A stretch of DNA of 64,000 bases, taken from Verrucomicrobiota bacterium (lineage in GTDB: Bacteria; Verrucomicrobiota; Verrucomicrobiia; Opitutales; Opitutaceae). The stretch covers positions 1 through 64,000 of the forward strand of contig JAEWIY010000006.1 of NCBI GenBank assembly GCA_023386835.1, in the 5' to 3' direction. Shown one piece after another: positions 16,885 through 24,667 of the stretch. The first letter of the stretch is position 1, and each line of letters starts with the position of its first letter. Both the position numbers and the translations under genes were made by a program. Under the pieces are notes generated by a model. It saw nothing but the letters and a program-made list of their open reading frames with translations. It ran no database searches and had not been told where the DNA came from.

Positions 16885-17005
16885 ACGAAAACCCCAGCCG
16901 ATGGCACGACTGTTTCCGACGAGCTGCTTAGCGGCTCATCTTTTGGGGTAACCTAGAAAGCAAATGGCCGGTCGCTTAGGGGTAGGCGACCGGCCAACTT
17001 TTTTT
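16885..17005 (+). ncRNA. Candidate structured small RNA ending in intrinsic terminator
   Basis: Between the PKHD gene and tRNA-Leu lies a compact structured stretch: ACCCCA (16891-16896) can pair with TGGGGT (16944-16949); inside it GAGCTGC-TTA-GCGGCTC (16921-16937) forms a 7-bp hairpin with one G-U pair; an 11-bp terminator hairpin follows. The only frame inside is a 16-codon ATG frame at 16901-16951 without a Shine-Dalgarno. No known RNA family is recognised. The 5' end is a guess placed just after the 19-bp palindrome. It could also be a leader or a short peptide gene. Confidence 0.4.
16965..17005 (+). terminator. Strong intrinsic terminator
   Basis: TGGCCGGTCGC (16965-16975) and GCGACCGGCCA (16986-16996) form a perfect 11-bp stem with a 10-nt loop, followed by seven Ts (16999-17005). 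It ends either the iron operon or the candidate small RNA; the latter is nearer. Confidence 0.88.
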
Positions 17006-17183
17006 AGCGGCGGAGCCGTCGCAAACCTGACCCTGCGCCGCTTCACCTCGCCGCCGGGGACGCAGCGAATCGCGAGGAGAACCCATAAGGAAACCCGCTG
17101 ACCGTCGGGCCCGCGTCGCGACGCCGACTGAAATTTCGGTTTACAGCCGCCGGGCGGCTTTTACCGTCCCACTTCCTTCACTC

Positions 17184-17271
17184 GCCCGGGTGGCGGAATT
17201 GGCAGACGCAACGGACTCAAAATCCGTCGCCCTCTAAAGGCGTGTGGGTTCGACCCCCACCCCGGGCACCA
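17184..17271 (+). tRNA. tRNA-Leu (anticodon CAA)
   Basis: Complete class II tRNA. The acceptor stem GCCCGGG (17184-17190) pairs with CCCGGGC (17261-17267), followed by discriminator A and an encoded CCA (17269-17271). The anticodon stem ACGGA/TCCGT encloses the loop CTCAAAA, which gives anticodon CAA. The long variable arm (GCCCTCTAAAGGC) and the GGTTCGACC T-loop are present. Confidence 0.96.
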
Positions 17272-17348
17272 ATCGAAGGCAGGAAACGACCGAAGCTCGA
17301 AAACTCCGCGCTCAGGGTCGCCGGATTTCGAACGGCAAGTAGTACAGC

Positions 17349-18140
17349 TCAAGCAGCACCTCGGCTTGAGGCTGACCCGACTCGGTTGGATGCGTGTACC
17401 GAATAAATGCCCGCTTCGAAGCGGCGAAGGACCGCGCAATCTGCCGAACCGCGCGGCAGCGGAAAAGCTCCCGCAACTTGGAACGCATGTTCCATCGCTT
17501 CCACTCCGGCCGCGATCGATTCCGGGGTCGCCAGCTCATTGGTGTAGACCCACCCTGAGCGTTCGAACAGTCGTTCGCTGCCACGGTAGATCGCCATTTT
17601 GGGCCTCTCGGCGACCGACGGAACCTCAAATCGGGCGAGGGAGGGGCCCAAGACCCGAACTAAAATCCACTGCGGTTCAGTGAGGACGAAGCCGCAGATT
17701 GCGACGGTACCCGGCTGCACGAACGCTCGGATGGAAACGTTTTGACGCGGGTTGGCAGGCGCCGGCGCGAAGAACTCGAATCCGCCCCCGGTCGCCCAAG
17801 ATCCGGCTATGCCGTTCTGATTAAACCTTAGATGCCTTTGCTTATTCCCCAGTTTTAGAGCCCCTTCCGCCCAAGGCGCCGGTTTTGTGACTGCGTATTC
17901 GTATTCTCCCGAGGTGGCGGGATCAGAGCTTGGGTAGTGGAACCCGTTTTGCTGCCCAAAACTCAAGGGGTCGCCCGAGATCACGCGGAACGTCCCATCG
18001 TGCCGCAGGTGATAGAGCACTTCGCCGTACCCTGCACCCGTGCGGGTGTCTTCTTGATACAGGAATCCTCCCACCTCGGAGGGTTGGGCTTGGAGTTTGA
18101 TCGCAAAAACGAGGAACGGGATCAGGTACAGCTTGCGCAT
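17349..18140 (-). CDS. Secreted hypothetical protein, frameshifted near its C-terminus
   Basis: An exported protein (signal peptide MRKLYLIPFLVFAIKLQA from the ATG at 18140) of about 263 residues in this frame. The second half holds a motif row seen in Verrucomicrobial surface proteins: GTVAICGFVL, ILVRVLGPSLA and GVEAM..AFQVAGAFPLP. The expected ending (GQPQAEVLLELYYLP) is present but in the next frame, closing at 17312; the reading frame slips within about 17385-17400. So either a single-base indel has changed the last 25 residues, or the sequence has an error. Function unknown; it follows tRNA-Leu and is convergent with it. Confidence 0.6.
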   Translation of the reverse strand: MRKLYLIPFLVFAIKLQAQPSEVGGFLYQEDTRTGAGYGEVLYHLRHDGTFRVISGDPLSFGQQNGFHYPSSDPATSGEYEYAVTKPAPWAEGALKLGNKQRHLRFNQNGIAGSWATGGGFEFFAPAPANPRQNVSIRAFVQPGTVAICGFVLTEPQWILVRVLGPSLARFEVPSVAERPKMAIYRGSERLFERSGWVYTNELATPESIAAGVEAMEHAFQVAGAFPLPRGSADCAVLRRFEAGIYSVHASNRVGSASSRGAA

Positions 18141-18161
18141 GTCGTGGTAACGACAATCCAT

Positions 18162-18870
18162 CTTTCAACTTCCGCCAGTCTGGGATCGCACAAGCTCCGC
18201 GTCATGGAGCTTAGGGCTCTCGAACGGTTAGCGGTTGGCTCTCGTTACGCAACGACTCACCCCCCTTAGGAAGACGTCAACGTCGGCTAGGCTGCGGACG
18301 TCGAAAGGTGTCGATGTCGGAACACGGGTGTCCCCGCGTCCACGCCGCTGTCTGACTCCGTTCTCCCGTCCTCACCGGCCTGCGCCGATCCTTCTTGGAT
18401 CGAAGGTGCAAACGAGCCGGATCACGCAACCGCACCGACCTCCCGCCCCGCAAGTACTCAGCACGGTGATCCGCGGACTACGTGAAAGCCACAGCGGCGG
18501 CCTGCGGCCCACCGCCCCCCCGATCAGCATCGGGTTGGTGCTGGTTCCGGGGATACGACCCACGTCTATTCGAAGCGGTATATCAACCGGCTCCAATCAA
18601 CGAACCAGGACCGTGCCTTCGACGGCCGCAGCCATGTCGATCTGCGGAGCTCCGTAGGTGAGCAGGCAGCCGGGTCTGCTCCCAAGAACCCACGGTAAAC
18701 TGACATCGAGCGCAGATCGAGAAAGGGATTTCGACAAAACCTGCCGCGTAATCCGTTCGACATCGGTGTCGTTTGTTCCTTGCGCTTTTCACTGACCTGA
18801 GGACCGTCTGCATCTGGCGGCACCCCGTGTTTCTGTCAGGTCGCCCCGTTCACCCCAAAAAAATTGAAGC
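18162..18870. other. Gene-free stretch of 709 bp
   Basis: No gene is convincing here. Short frames exist on both strands (for example 18235-18657 plus and 18566-18823 minus), but their translations are Arg/Pro/Ser-rich without motifs. The minus strand around 18570-18660 reads like scraps of a former protein (GAPQIDMAAAVEG) interrupted by stops, so the stretch may hold decayed coding DNA. Confidence 0.45.
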
Positions 18871-21084
18871 ATGAAAATGACCGATTGCTCACCCCTGCCG
18901 GCAGTCTGGAAGACAACCGTGGGTCGGATGATCTTGCTCTCGTGTACCCTGGTAGCTTCCGCGACAGCCGCATGTTTTACCGCCTCTTCTGGTGGAGCCT
19001 GGATCAATAACAGCGCGACTGCCCAAACCAACGTTATTTATACGGCAACATTCGATGCGAAGCCCTCCCATTCACTCACCAATGCCATCGTGGGAATTTC
19101 CCATGGAGCTCAAACCGGTTACGCCGGATTTGCCTGCATGGTGCGCTTCAATCCTTCGGGGAAAATCGATGCTCGAAATGGCGGTGATTACGCGCCCAAT
19201 CCCGGAATCATCCCATATACGGGCGGGACGACCTATTCTTTCCGCTTGGTCATCAACCTTAGCGCCAAGACGTATTCGATCTATGTCAAGCCGGCCGGGG
19301 GCTCGGAGCAAACGCTCGGGACCAACTATGATTTTCGGACCGAACAGAGTGGCGTGGACACGCTCAATAATTACGGCGTGTACGTTTCTTCGAGCGGCTT
19401 GGGCACGCTGGAAGTCTGCAATTTTACAACGAGCGCGGTGTCGCCCACCTTTAGTCATCCGGCCGGCACGCATTACGATGCGCCCCTCGTCACCATCAGT
19501 TCCGCCACCAGCGGCACGTCAATTCGTTACACGACGAACGGCACCAACCCCACCTCAACCACCGGCACGCTTTACTCGGCTCCGGTAAGGATCGATTCAA
19601 GCAAAACGCTCAAGGCCGTCGCATATAAAACCGGGTTGACCGCGAGCGCGGTGACTAGCGCTGCTTATACGATCAGGACTCCCGACTCATACGTTCCAGG
19701 CCGCGCGGATGTGGGCGCAAAGGGGATCTCGCCGTCTCAACCCCCCTATAACCCGCCGTCGACCCAGACCCTGAACTGGACCACCGGCGGCACCGCCGGC
19801 GCTCCGTTGGTAATCGAGAATCAAATCATTTACGGTGAGGTGGTCCGTCAGGCCAGCCATGTGAGATTCGTCAACTGCCTGTTCCGTGGTCCGCCGGCGC
19901 GGCCCGCCAGCGAAACAGGCATCGTCAACTGCCATGATGCGAACACGAGCAACTGGGAATTTATCAATTGCACTTTCGCCCCTCAGCTCCCCAACGCTAA
20001 TATGAACGCGATCAACGGCCACCGCTTCAAAGCGATCCGGTGCCACGCCTTTTGGGTGGTGGACGGGTTCGGTGTGTTCACCGCATCGGGCTCAAATCCC
20101 ACTGCCGTGGAAATCGCAGGCTGCCTTGTCGAGCAACTGGTCTATTTTCCAGGAACTCTATACAGCAATCAGAACGGCAAGTACCTCACGACATCCGGCA
20201 CCTATGCGACGTGGACCTCGGCAACCGACTCCACCTTCGTGAAACGTCAGACAGCCCAGCCCAGCGACTGGCCCTACGTCGATTACGGCCACAAGGACGG
20301 CAACCACTCAGACGGTGTCCAAATTCAAGGCGCGTATGGATCGATGGTCCGTAGTTCGACCGCCAATCCCGCCAGCGGGATCAAGTCTTGGACAGGCGAC
20401 GGCGTCTATGTTCACGGCAATTCATTTATCTGCAACGATGCGTACGGCGCGACGGTGGATCCATCGGGATTGGGTCTGCCGATTCCTTTCCTGGGCTTTG
20501 GCGATAACCCCAAACGCGGCGTCGCTCAGTCGCCGACCATGAACCGACCAGCCACCACTGGCCTGCAATTGTTCGACGGCGGTTATGCCTCGAACGGTTC
20601 TGCGGTGGTCTGCAACCGAAACGTCAACGTGTATCCCTATCCATCGACGTCCCTTCCCAACAACTATAGCGTCGTGATTGTGGCCAACTTCTTTGACGGC
20701 TACAATGCGGGGCTGAATGTCCCGGCACCCAAAAGTGGTGTGGGCTTCTCTCCCGTTGTGAAGATCGCCTTCTTGTACAATGAATTTGGCCGGAATGTTT
20801 TGCGATACGGATCAGATCCGATCAATAATCCTCAGATTTACCCAATTCGAATCAACAGCTTGGGCAATGCGTCCTTCGCCCCAGCGGACAATGGGGTACC
20901 CGGCCTCAGCACGAATACTTGGCTGGATGCGACAAACACGTGGGCGCTTGATGGCTCGTCGCCTTACTGGATCCATCCTACCGCCACGGCCGGACCGCAC
21001 CAATGGGCGGAAACTGGGCTCTACTGGACTGCAGCTCAGTTTCCTCAAGTCCGCAAATCGGGCATCTGGTACGATGGCCCTTAA
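18871..21084 (+). CDS. Large secreted protein: chitobiase-like C-domain plus beta-helix
   Basis: A 737-residue exported protein. After a signal peptide (about 1-34) comes a sandwich domain (about 35-185), then a CHB_HEX_C-type module (about 190-270) with the typical TFSHPAGTHYD and SIRYTTNGTNPT phrases, and then a right-handed beta-helix (about 290-640) with repeated N/C/F rungs. Such architecture fits a surface protein that binds or cuts polysaccharide. Base use is visibly more AT-rich than in its neighbours, and it lies in the variable stretch between tRNA-Leu and the IS element, so recent acquisition is likely. Catalytic residues cannot be assigned. Confidence 0.75.
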   Translation: MKMTDCSPLPAVWKTTVGRMILLSCTLVASATAACFTASSGGAWINNSATAQTNVIYTATFDAKPSHSLTNAIVGISHGAQTGYAGFACMVRFNPSGKIDARNGGDYAPNPGIIPYTGGTTYSFRLVINLSAKTYSIYVKPAGGSEQTLGTNYDFRTEQSGVDTLNNYGVYVSSSGLGTLEVCNFTTSAVSPTFSHPAGTHYDAPLVTISSATSGTSIRYTTNGTNPTSTTGTLYSAPVRIDSSKTLKAVAYKTGLTASAVTSAAYTIRTPDSYVPGRADVGAKGISPSQPPYNPPSTQTLNWTTGGTAGAPLVIENQIIYGEVVRQASHVRFVNCLFRGPPARPASETGIVNCHDANTSNWEFINCTFAPQLPNANMNAINGHRFKAIRCHAFWVVDGFGVFTASGSNPTAVEIAGCLVEQLVYFPGTLYSNQNGKYLTTSGTYATWTSATDSTFVKRQTAQPSDWPYVDYGHKDGNHSDGVQIQGAYGSMVRSSTANPASGIKSWTGDGVYVHGNSFICNDAYGATVDPSGLGLPIPFLGFGDNPKRGVAQSPTMNRPATTGLQLFDGGYASNGSAVVCNRNVNVYPYPSTSLPNNYSVVIVANFFDGYNAGLNVPAPKSGVGFSPVVKIAFLYNEFGRNVLRYGSDPINNPQIYPIRINSLGNASFAPADNGVPGLSTNTWLDATNTWALDGSSPYWIHPTATAGPHQWAETGLYWTAAQFPQVRKSGIWYDGP

Positions 21085-21118
21085 TTCGGCTGTCTCGTTT
21101 TAGCCGTTCCACCCCCGG

Positions 21119-21143
21119 AGCCCTGAGCCACCAACTCAGGGCT
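21119..21143 (+). terminator. Hairpin after the beta-helix gene
   Basis: AGCCCTGAG and CTCAGGGCT form a perfect 9-bp stem with a 7-nt loop, 35 bp after the stop codon. Only a short T-rich tail follows, so termination may be partial or factor-dependent. Confidence 0.55.
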
Positions 21144-21155
21144 TCTCGATCGGCC

Positions 21156-21161
21156 ACCGCC
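21156..21161. repeat. Target-site duplication, left copy
   Basis: ACCGCC directly abuts the left inverted repeat of the IS21 element and is repeated at 23570-23575. Confidence 0.8.
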
Positions 21162-21201
21162 TGGTCAACGACGATCTGTTTTCGGCGCTGGCGACAATCT
21201 G
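21162..21201 (+). repeat. IS21 left terminal inverted repeat
   Basis: Forty bases starting TGGTCAACGACGATCTG match the reverse complement of 23530-23569 at 34 positions. The paired GACGATCTG and GACAATCTG phrases inside are probably the repeated transposase-binding sites usual at IS21 ends. Confidence 0.88.
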
Positions 21202-21251
21202 CTTTCGACAATGGTGGATGACGGCGCAACGCGCCGTCCGGGGATGGAGGT

Positions 21252-21313
21252 GTGGAGGAAGGGGACAGGCACCTCTGCTTTGAGAGGTGCCGGTCTGAGT
21301 CCCCTTCCTCCAC
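21252..21313. repeat. REP-like long hairpin inside the IS element
   Basis: GTGGAGGAAGGGGAC (21252-21266) pairs perfectly with GTCCCCTTCCTCCAC (21299-21313), and inside it GGCACCTCT (21268-21276) pairs with AGAGGTGCC (21283-21291). The GGGGACAGGCACC core resembles repetitive palindromic units spread by REP-associated transposases in many bacteria. It stands just after the istB stop codon and may also end the istAB message. Confidence 0.65.
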
Positions 21314-21321
21314 CCCTGGAC

Positions 21322-22071
21322 TCACGCCACCGCTTTGGCTTTCGCCGACTGGGCGCGGTGGCTGTCGCCGCCAAACTCGAGGATCGTGGCGTGGTGCACG
21401 AGCCGATCGATTGCAGCCATCGTCGTCATCGGGTCCTTGAAGATCTGGTCCCACTGGCTGAAGACCAGGTTGGAGGTAATGACGACCGACTTCTTCTCGT
21501 AGCGCTCGGCGAGGAACGTGAAGAGCACCTCCATCTCCTCGCGCGACTGTTGGACGTAGCCGAGGTCGTCGAGGATGACGACGTCGAAGCGTTCCAGCTT
21601 GGCCAAGGCCGCTGGCAGTTTCAGGTCGCGCTTGGCCGCGAGCAGCTGGGTCACCAGCTTGAAGGTCGGCGTAAAGAGGACCTTGAGGTGCTGCCGCTCG
21701 ATCCATTCGCGTCCCAGCGCCGCGCATAAGTGGAACTTGCCGCGACCGGGAAGCCCGAAGCACAGCAGATTGTCGCCACGACGCACCAAGTCGCCCGAGG
21801 CGAGGGTTGGCAGTTGTCGCCGCACCTTGTCGGGCAGTTTCTTCTCTTCGAGGGACGCGAGGGTCTTGCCTGGCGGCAGCCCCGAGTCACGCAGTTGTCG
21901 TTCGATGCGGCGGCGCAGCCGGTCCCCGACCTCGCTCTCGACCAGGTGCGCAAGAAAGCGCCGATAGCCCCAGTTTTCCGCCTCCGCGCGCGCGATCGCC
22001 GTTTCGTGTTCGCGCGCCATCGTGGTCAGAAGCAGCGAGCGCAATGGCCCTGCCAGTGTCCCGGTGCTCAT
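21322..22071 (-). CDS. istB: IS21 helper ATPase IstB
   Basis: AAA+ ATPase that assembles with IstA and selects the target for IS21 transposition. The 249-residue product has the IstB N-terminal helical region, a Walker A loop at 106-112 (GLPGRGK) and Walker B at 163-169 (FDVVILDD). The residue after the Walker Lys is Phe113 instead of the usual Thr/Ser that helps bind magnesium, so ATP use may be impaired. Its ATG overlaps the istA stop as ATGA. The sensor region (VITSNLVFSQW) is intact. Confidence 0.93.
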   Translation of the reverse strand: MSTGTLAGPLRSLLLTTMAREHETAIARAEAENWGYRRFLAHLVESEVGDRLRRRIERQLRDSGLPPGKTLASLEEKKLPDKVRRQLPTLASGDLVRRGDNLLCFGLPGRGKFHLCAALGREWIERQHLKVLFTPTFKLVTQLLAAKRDLKLPAALAKLERFDVVILDDLGYVQQSREEMEVLFTFLAERYEKKSVVITSNLVFSQWDQIFKDPMTTMAAIDRLVHHATILEFGGDSHRAQSAKAKAVA

Positions 22072-23453
22072 GCGCTCACCTCCGCGATCAGCAGATCATA
22101 GCTGCTTAGCTCAGGCGTAAACGTCGGCACATCGTGCGCCCGCTCCGCGGGCCGGACGACCGCAGCCTCGATCTGTGGCGGCCAGGGCACCGCCCCCTCT
22201 CGGAGCAACTCCCCAATCGCAGCAGCCACTTCGTCTTCGCCGTGGATGGCCGCCAACGCCAGCAGTCGCACGTAATGGCGATCGGCGTGCACCGGATCGG
22301 TGCGCTGCAACCGATCGTAAGCCTGCCGGAACGCTGCTCTGGGGAACATCTCCTCCCGGTAAATGTACCCGGCCAGGGCGCCCGGTTTGCGCGCCAGCGA
22401 CTCGACCACGTGCCGATAGTCGATGCGCGGCTGCTCCCCGATCGAGCGAGCGCAACGCAAGACTTCGACGCCCTGGTGCCTCACCACGATCTCGCCCTCG
22501 CTGACCTCCACCTGCACGTGCGTCGACTCCGGGAAGCGCTGCGCCGGCAGTGGTCGCAGCCGCACGGATTCCTCGGCCAGCTTGATCGAGCGCAGCGCGT
22601 TGGCGCCCCGACAGACTTCTGCCACGAACGCCGCCCACGCGGGCTCGTCGGCAAAGACCCGCGACCCGCGCAAGGCCAGATGGCTGCGCAACCGGCGTTT
22701 AAGATGACCATGCGCCGATTCGATGTCGCCGTTCTCGTGCGGGCACGACGGATTGATCGTCCGCGGCGCGATCCCGAGGTGGTCGCACAACGCTTGGTAC
22801 TCCACGTTGAAGCCGCGTTTGCCCGTGGCCCGCGAGAGCACGTGGGTCGCCGTTGAGCTGTGATCGGTCTGCACCGACAACGGCACCCCGCCCAACGCCC
22901 ACAACGCCGCCTGCAAACCACTCGTCAGCGACAACAACGACTCCGAGCGACACGGCACCGCCCATTCCCAATTGGAGTACGGCAGCACCGCATGACACAG
23001 CAGTTGCTCCCACCGCTCGCCCGCCACGAAGACCTCCAGTTCGCCCACATGCGTCCAATCGATCTGCACGCTCCCTCCCGGTTCACGCGCCTGCGGGAAG
23101 AACACCTCCTTGGGCGGCCCGTGATGTCGTCGCCACTGCAGGACCCGGCGCTGGAAGGTCCGTAACGCCTTCTGCGCCTGTGGCGCGTCGGCCTTCGCCA
23201 GCAGGTGCTCGAACAACGCCTTCGCCTCCAGTTCGGGGGCGTCGCGCAGCAACCGCTCGGCTGCCGGCCAGATTGTCGTCAACGGATCCGGCCGGCGCCG
23301 GCCCCGCTTCTTCTCCGGCTGCGGGCCTTCACCCGCACGCACGTACTTCGCCGCCGTCTCGCGGTGCATGCCCGCCTTCATCGCCGCCGTGCTCAGCACG
23401 CCAGCCTTCGCATACTCTTTCATCAGTCGTTGGTATTGCTGCTCGGTGATCAT
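22068..23453 (-). CDS. istA: IS21 transposase IstA
   Basis: DDE transposase of IS21. The 461-residue product has an N-terminal helix-turn-helix (about 10-40), an rve-type catalytic core with D132 (QIDWTHVGE), D197 (VQTDHSS) and E245 (NGDIESAHGH), and the C-terminal IstA beta-rich domain (ESTHVQVEVSEGEIVVRHQG). Length and all three acidic residues are normal, so the transposase itself looks active. The gene starts 116 bp inside the right inverted repeat end. Confidence 0.95.
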   Translation of the reverse strand: MITEQQYQRLMKEYAKAGVLSTAAMKAGMHRETAAKYVRAGEGPQPEKKRGRRRPDPLTTIWPAAERLLRDAPELEAKALFEHLLAKADAPQAQKALRTFQRRVLQWRRHHGPPKEVFFPQAREPGGSVQIDWTHVGELEVFVAGERWEQLLCHAVLPYSNWEWAVPCRSESLLSLTSGLQAALWALGGVPLSVQTDHSSTATHVLSRATGKRGFNVEYQALCDHLGIAPRTINPSCPHENGDIESAHGHLKRRLRSHLALRGSRVFADEPAWAAFVAEVCRGANALRSIKLAEESVRLRPLPAQRFPESTHVQVEVSEGEIVVRHQGVEVLRCARSIGEQPRIDYRHVVESLARKPGALAGYIYREEMFPRAAFRQAYDRLQRTDPVHADRHYVRLLALAAIHGEDEVAAAIGELLREGAVPWPPQIEAAVVRPAERAHDVPTFTPELSSYDLLIAEVSA

Positions 23454-23529
23454 GGGCCCGCGTGGGCCCCGAGCTTCCCCAACGACAGACCGGCGACGCT
23501 CCCAAAAACGCCGGTCCCATTGCCGGTTT

Positions 23530-23569
23530 CAGATTGTCGCCAGTGTCGAAGTCAGATCGTCGTTCAACA
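23530..23569 (-). repeat. IS21 right terminal inverted repeat
   Basis: Reverse complement begins TGTTGAACGACGATCTG and agrees with the left end at 34 of 40 positions; it lies upstream of istA and probably holds its promoter and binding sites. Confidence 0.88.
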
Positions 23570-23575
23570 ACCGCC
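23570..23575. repeat. Target-site duplication, right copy
   Basis: ACCGCC directly after the right inverted repeat, identical to 21156-21161. Confidence 0.8.
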
Positions 23576-23656
23576 CTCGTCGGCGCCGCCGAAAGCTCCG
23601 GCCGCTTCGAAAGCACGTTCCCTCGCTTCCACCTCCCGCGGCTCTTCAAGTACCGC

Positions 23657-24667
23657 TCACGGTGTGAGGGCGGCGCCGATCGCGCGCAGTGCCGGCAGGA
23701 ATTCGGGATCGAGCGTGCCGTCGAGGCGGGCCGGGACGTCCCAGGTGATCACTCCCTGCGCCTCGCGAACCCGTCGGGAAAATTCGATCTCCTCCCCCCG
23801 GTCGAAGCGTGGCGGGCCATGCCCCCAACTTCTTCCAAGGTAAGTGAGCACGTGGATTTGAGCACCATCGGAATAGCCGTTAAGGGAGGACGGATTGAGC
23901 CGCCATTGCGTCGGATCACTCACCTCGCCCGCAATGTAGTCGTCTTCCGGATCCATTGAGATGGGGCGGTTGACCACCCCCGGATTAAAAGCCAGCGCCG
24001 ACTGAGGATTCCCGGCCCGTGCCGCCGCCGCAAAACTGGCGAAGTTCGGCGGCTCAGGATGGCGGTGCATGGCATTGGGCCAGTAAACGCTGTCAAACCA
24101 CCATCCGGCCACCTTGTTGCCCCAACGCTCGGACCATTCTCGAATCACCGCCTCCCATTTGAGCAGAAACTCTCGGTTCCGGCCGGGCGGGTGCTCGTAG
24201 CTGAGAGCCGCGGTGGCCTCCGCGTCCCGCCGCGGTGCACGCGACATCAAATACACGATGAGTTTGATGCCGCGCTTCTCCAGGGCCTCGGCCAGTTCGA
24301 ACACCAGGTCGCGGCGGGAGCACTTACTTGGCTGCGCTCCCACAAAACGATCATACGTGGCATTCGGCGCGAGATAGTAGCCGTCACTCTGGCCCAAGCT
24401 GACAATGAAGTATCCGGCTCCAACCTCCTGAAGCTGGTCGGCGAGCTGCTCGACGTCGATCGCGTCCACCAGGGTGTTCCAACGCTGTGGCGTCATCGGC
24501 TCATTCGTCGCCTCAGCGATCCAGCGGGGCAGGTAATGCGTCATCACGCCCCACCGCGCTTCGCGCATCCACTCGGCTCGGCCATGCGCGTCGGTTTGTG
24601 CATGTACGCCAGACGACAAGAACAGCACGGTGCCGAGAATCAGCAGCAGTCCTAGACCGCGGTTCAT
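23657..24667 (-). CDS. Secreted GH29-like (alpha-L-fucosidase superfamily) protein
   Basis: A 336-residue exported protein (signal peptide to about residue 23) with a TIM-barrel fold of the alpha-L-fucosidase kind. It shows WMREARWGVMTHY near 33-45, YFIVSLGQSDGYY near 86-98 and GWWFDSVYW with a candidate nucleophile Asp192. It lacks the HHDGF-type motif of classical fucosidases, so the true sugar may differ. Its ATG overlaps the stop of the next GH29 gene upstream (ATGA), so both are made together. It is the last gene of the block A operon and ends 82 bp from the IS element. Confidence 0.78.
   Translation of the reverse strand: MNRGLGLLLILGTVLFLSSGVHAQTDAHGRAEWMREARWGVMTHYLPRWIAEATNEPMTPQRWNTLVDAIDVEQLADQLQEVGAGYFIVSLGQSDGYYLAPNATYDRFVGAQPSKCSRRDLVFELAEALEKRGIKLIVYLMSRAPRRDAEATAALSYEHPPGRNREFLLKWEAVIREWSERWGNKVAGWWFDSVYWPNAMHRHPEPPNFASFAAAARAGNPQSALAFNPGVVNRPISMDPEDDYIAGEVSDPTQWRLNPSSLNGYSDGAQIHVLTYLGRSWGHGPPRFDRGEEIEFSRRVREAQGVITWDVPARLDGTLDPEFLPALRAIGAALTP

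Larger units (their letters stand above)
21162..23569 (-). mobile_element. Complete IS21-family insertion sequence
   Basis: A 2408-bp element with two overlapping genes (istA, istB). The ends are 40-bp inverted repeats, 21162-21201 and 23530-23569, identical at 34 of 40 positions, beginning TG and ending CA as usual for IS21. A 6-bp direct repeat ACCGCC flanks it exactly (21156-21161 and 23570-23575), which is a fitting target-site duplication. It is inserted between two convergent genes and interrupts none. A long REP-like hairpin lies inside, after istB. Confidence 0.92.

Noticed and set aside
16885..17005. tmRNA or 6S RNA as identity of the structured RNA
   Set aside because: No tRNA-like ends, no tag frame, and the size and helices do not match 6S RNA.
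17184..17271. tRNA-Leu as attachment site of an island
   Set aside because: No integrase gene and no second copy of the tRNA 3' end were seen in the window; kept only as a possibility.
18235..18823. Two short frames (plus and minus) in the gene-free stretch
   Set aside because: Low-complexity Arg/Pro/Ser translations, no start signal and no motif; at best decayed coding DNA.
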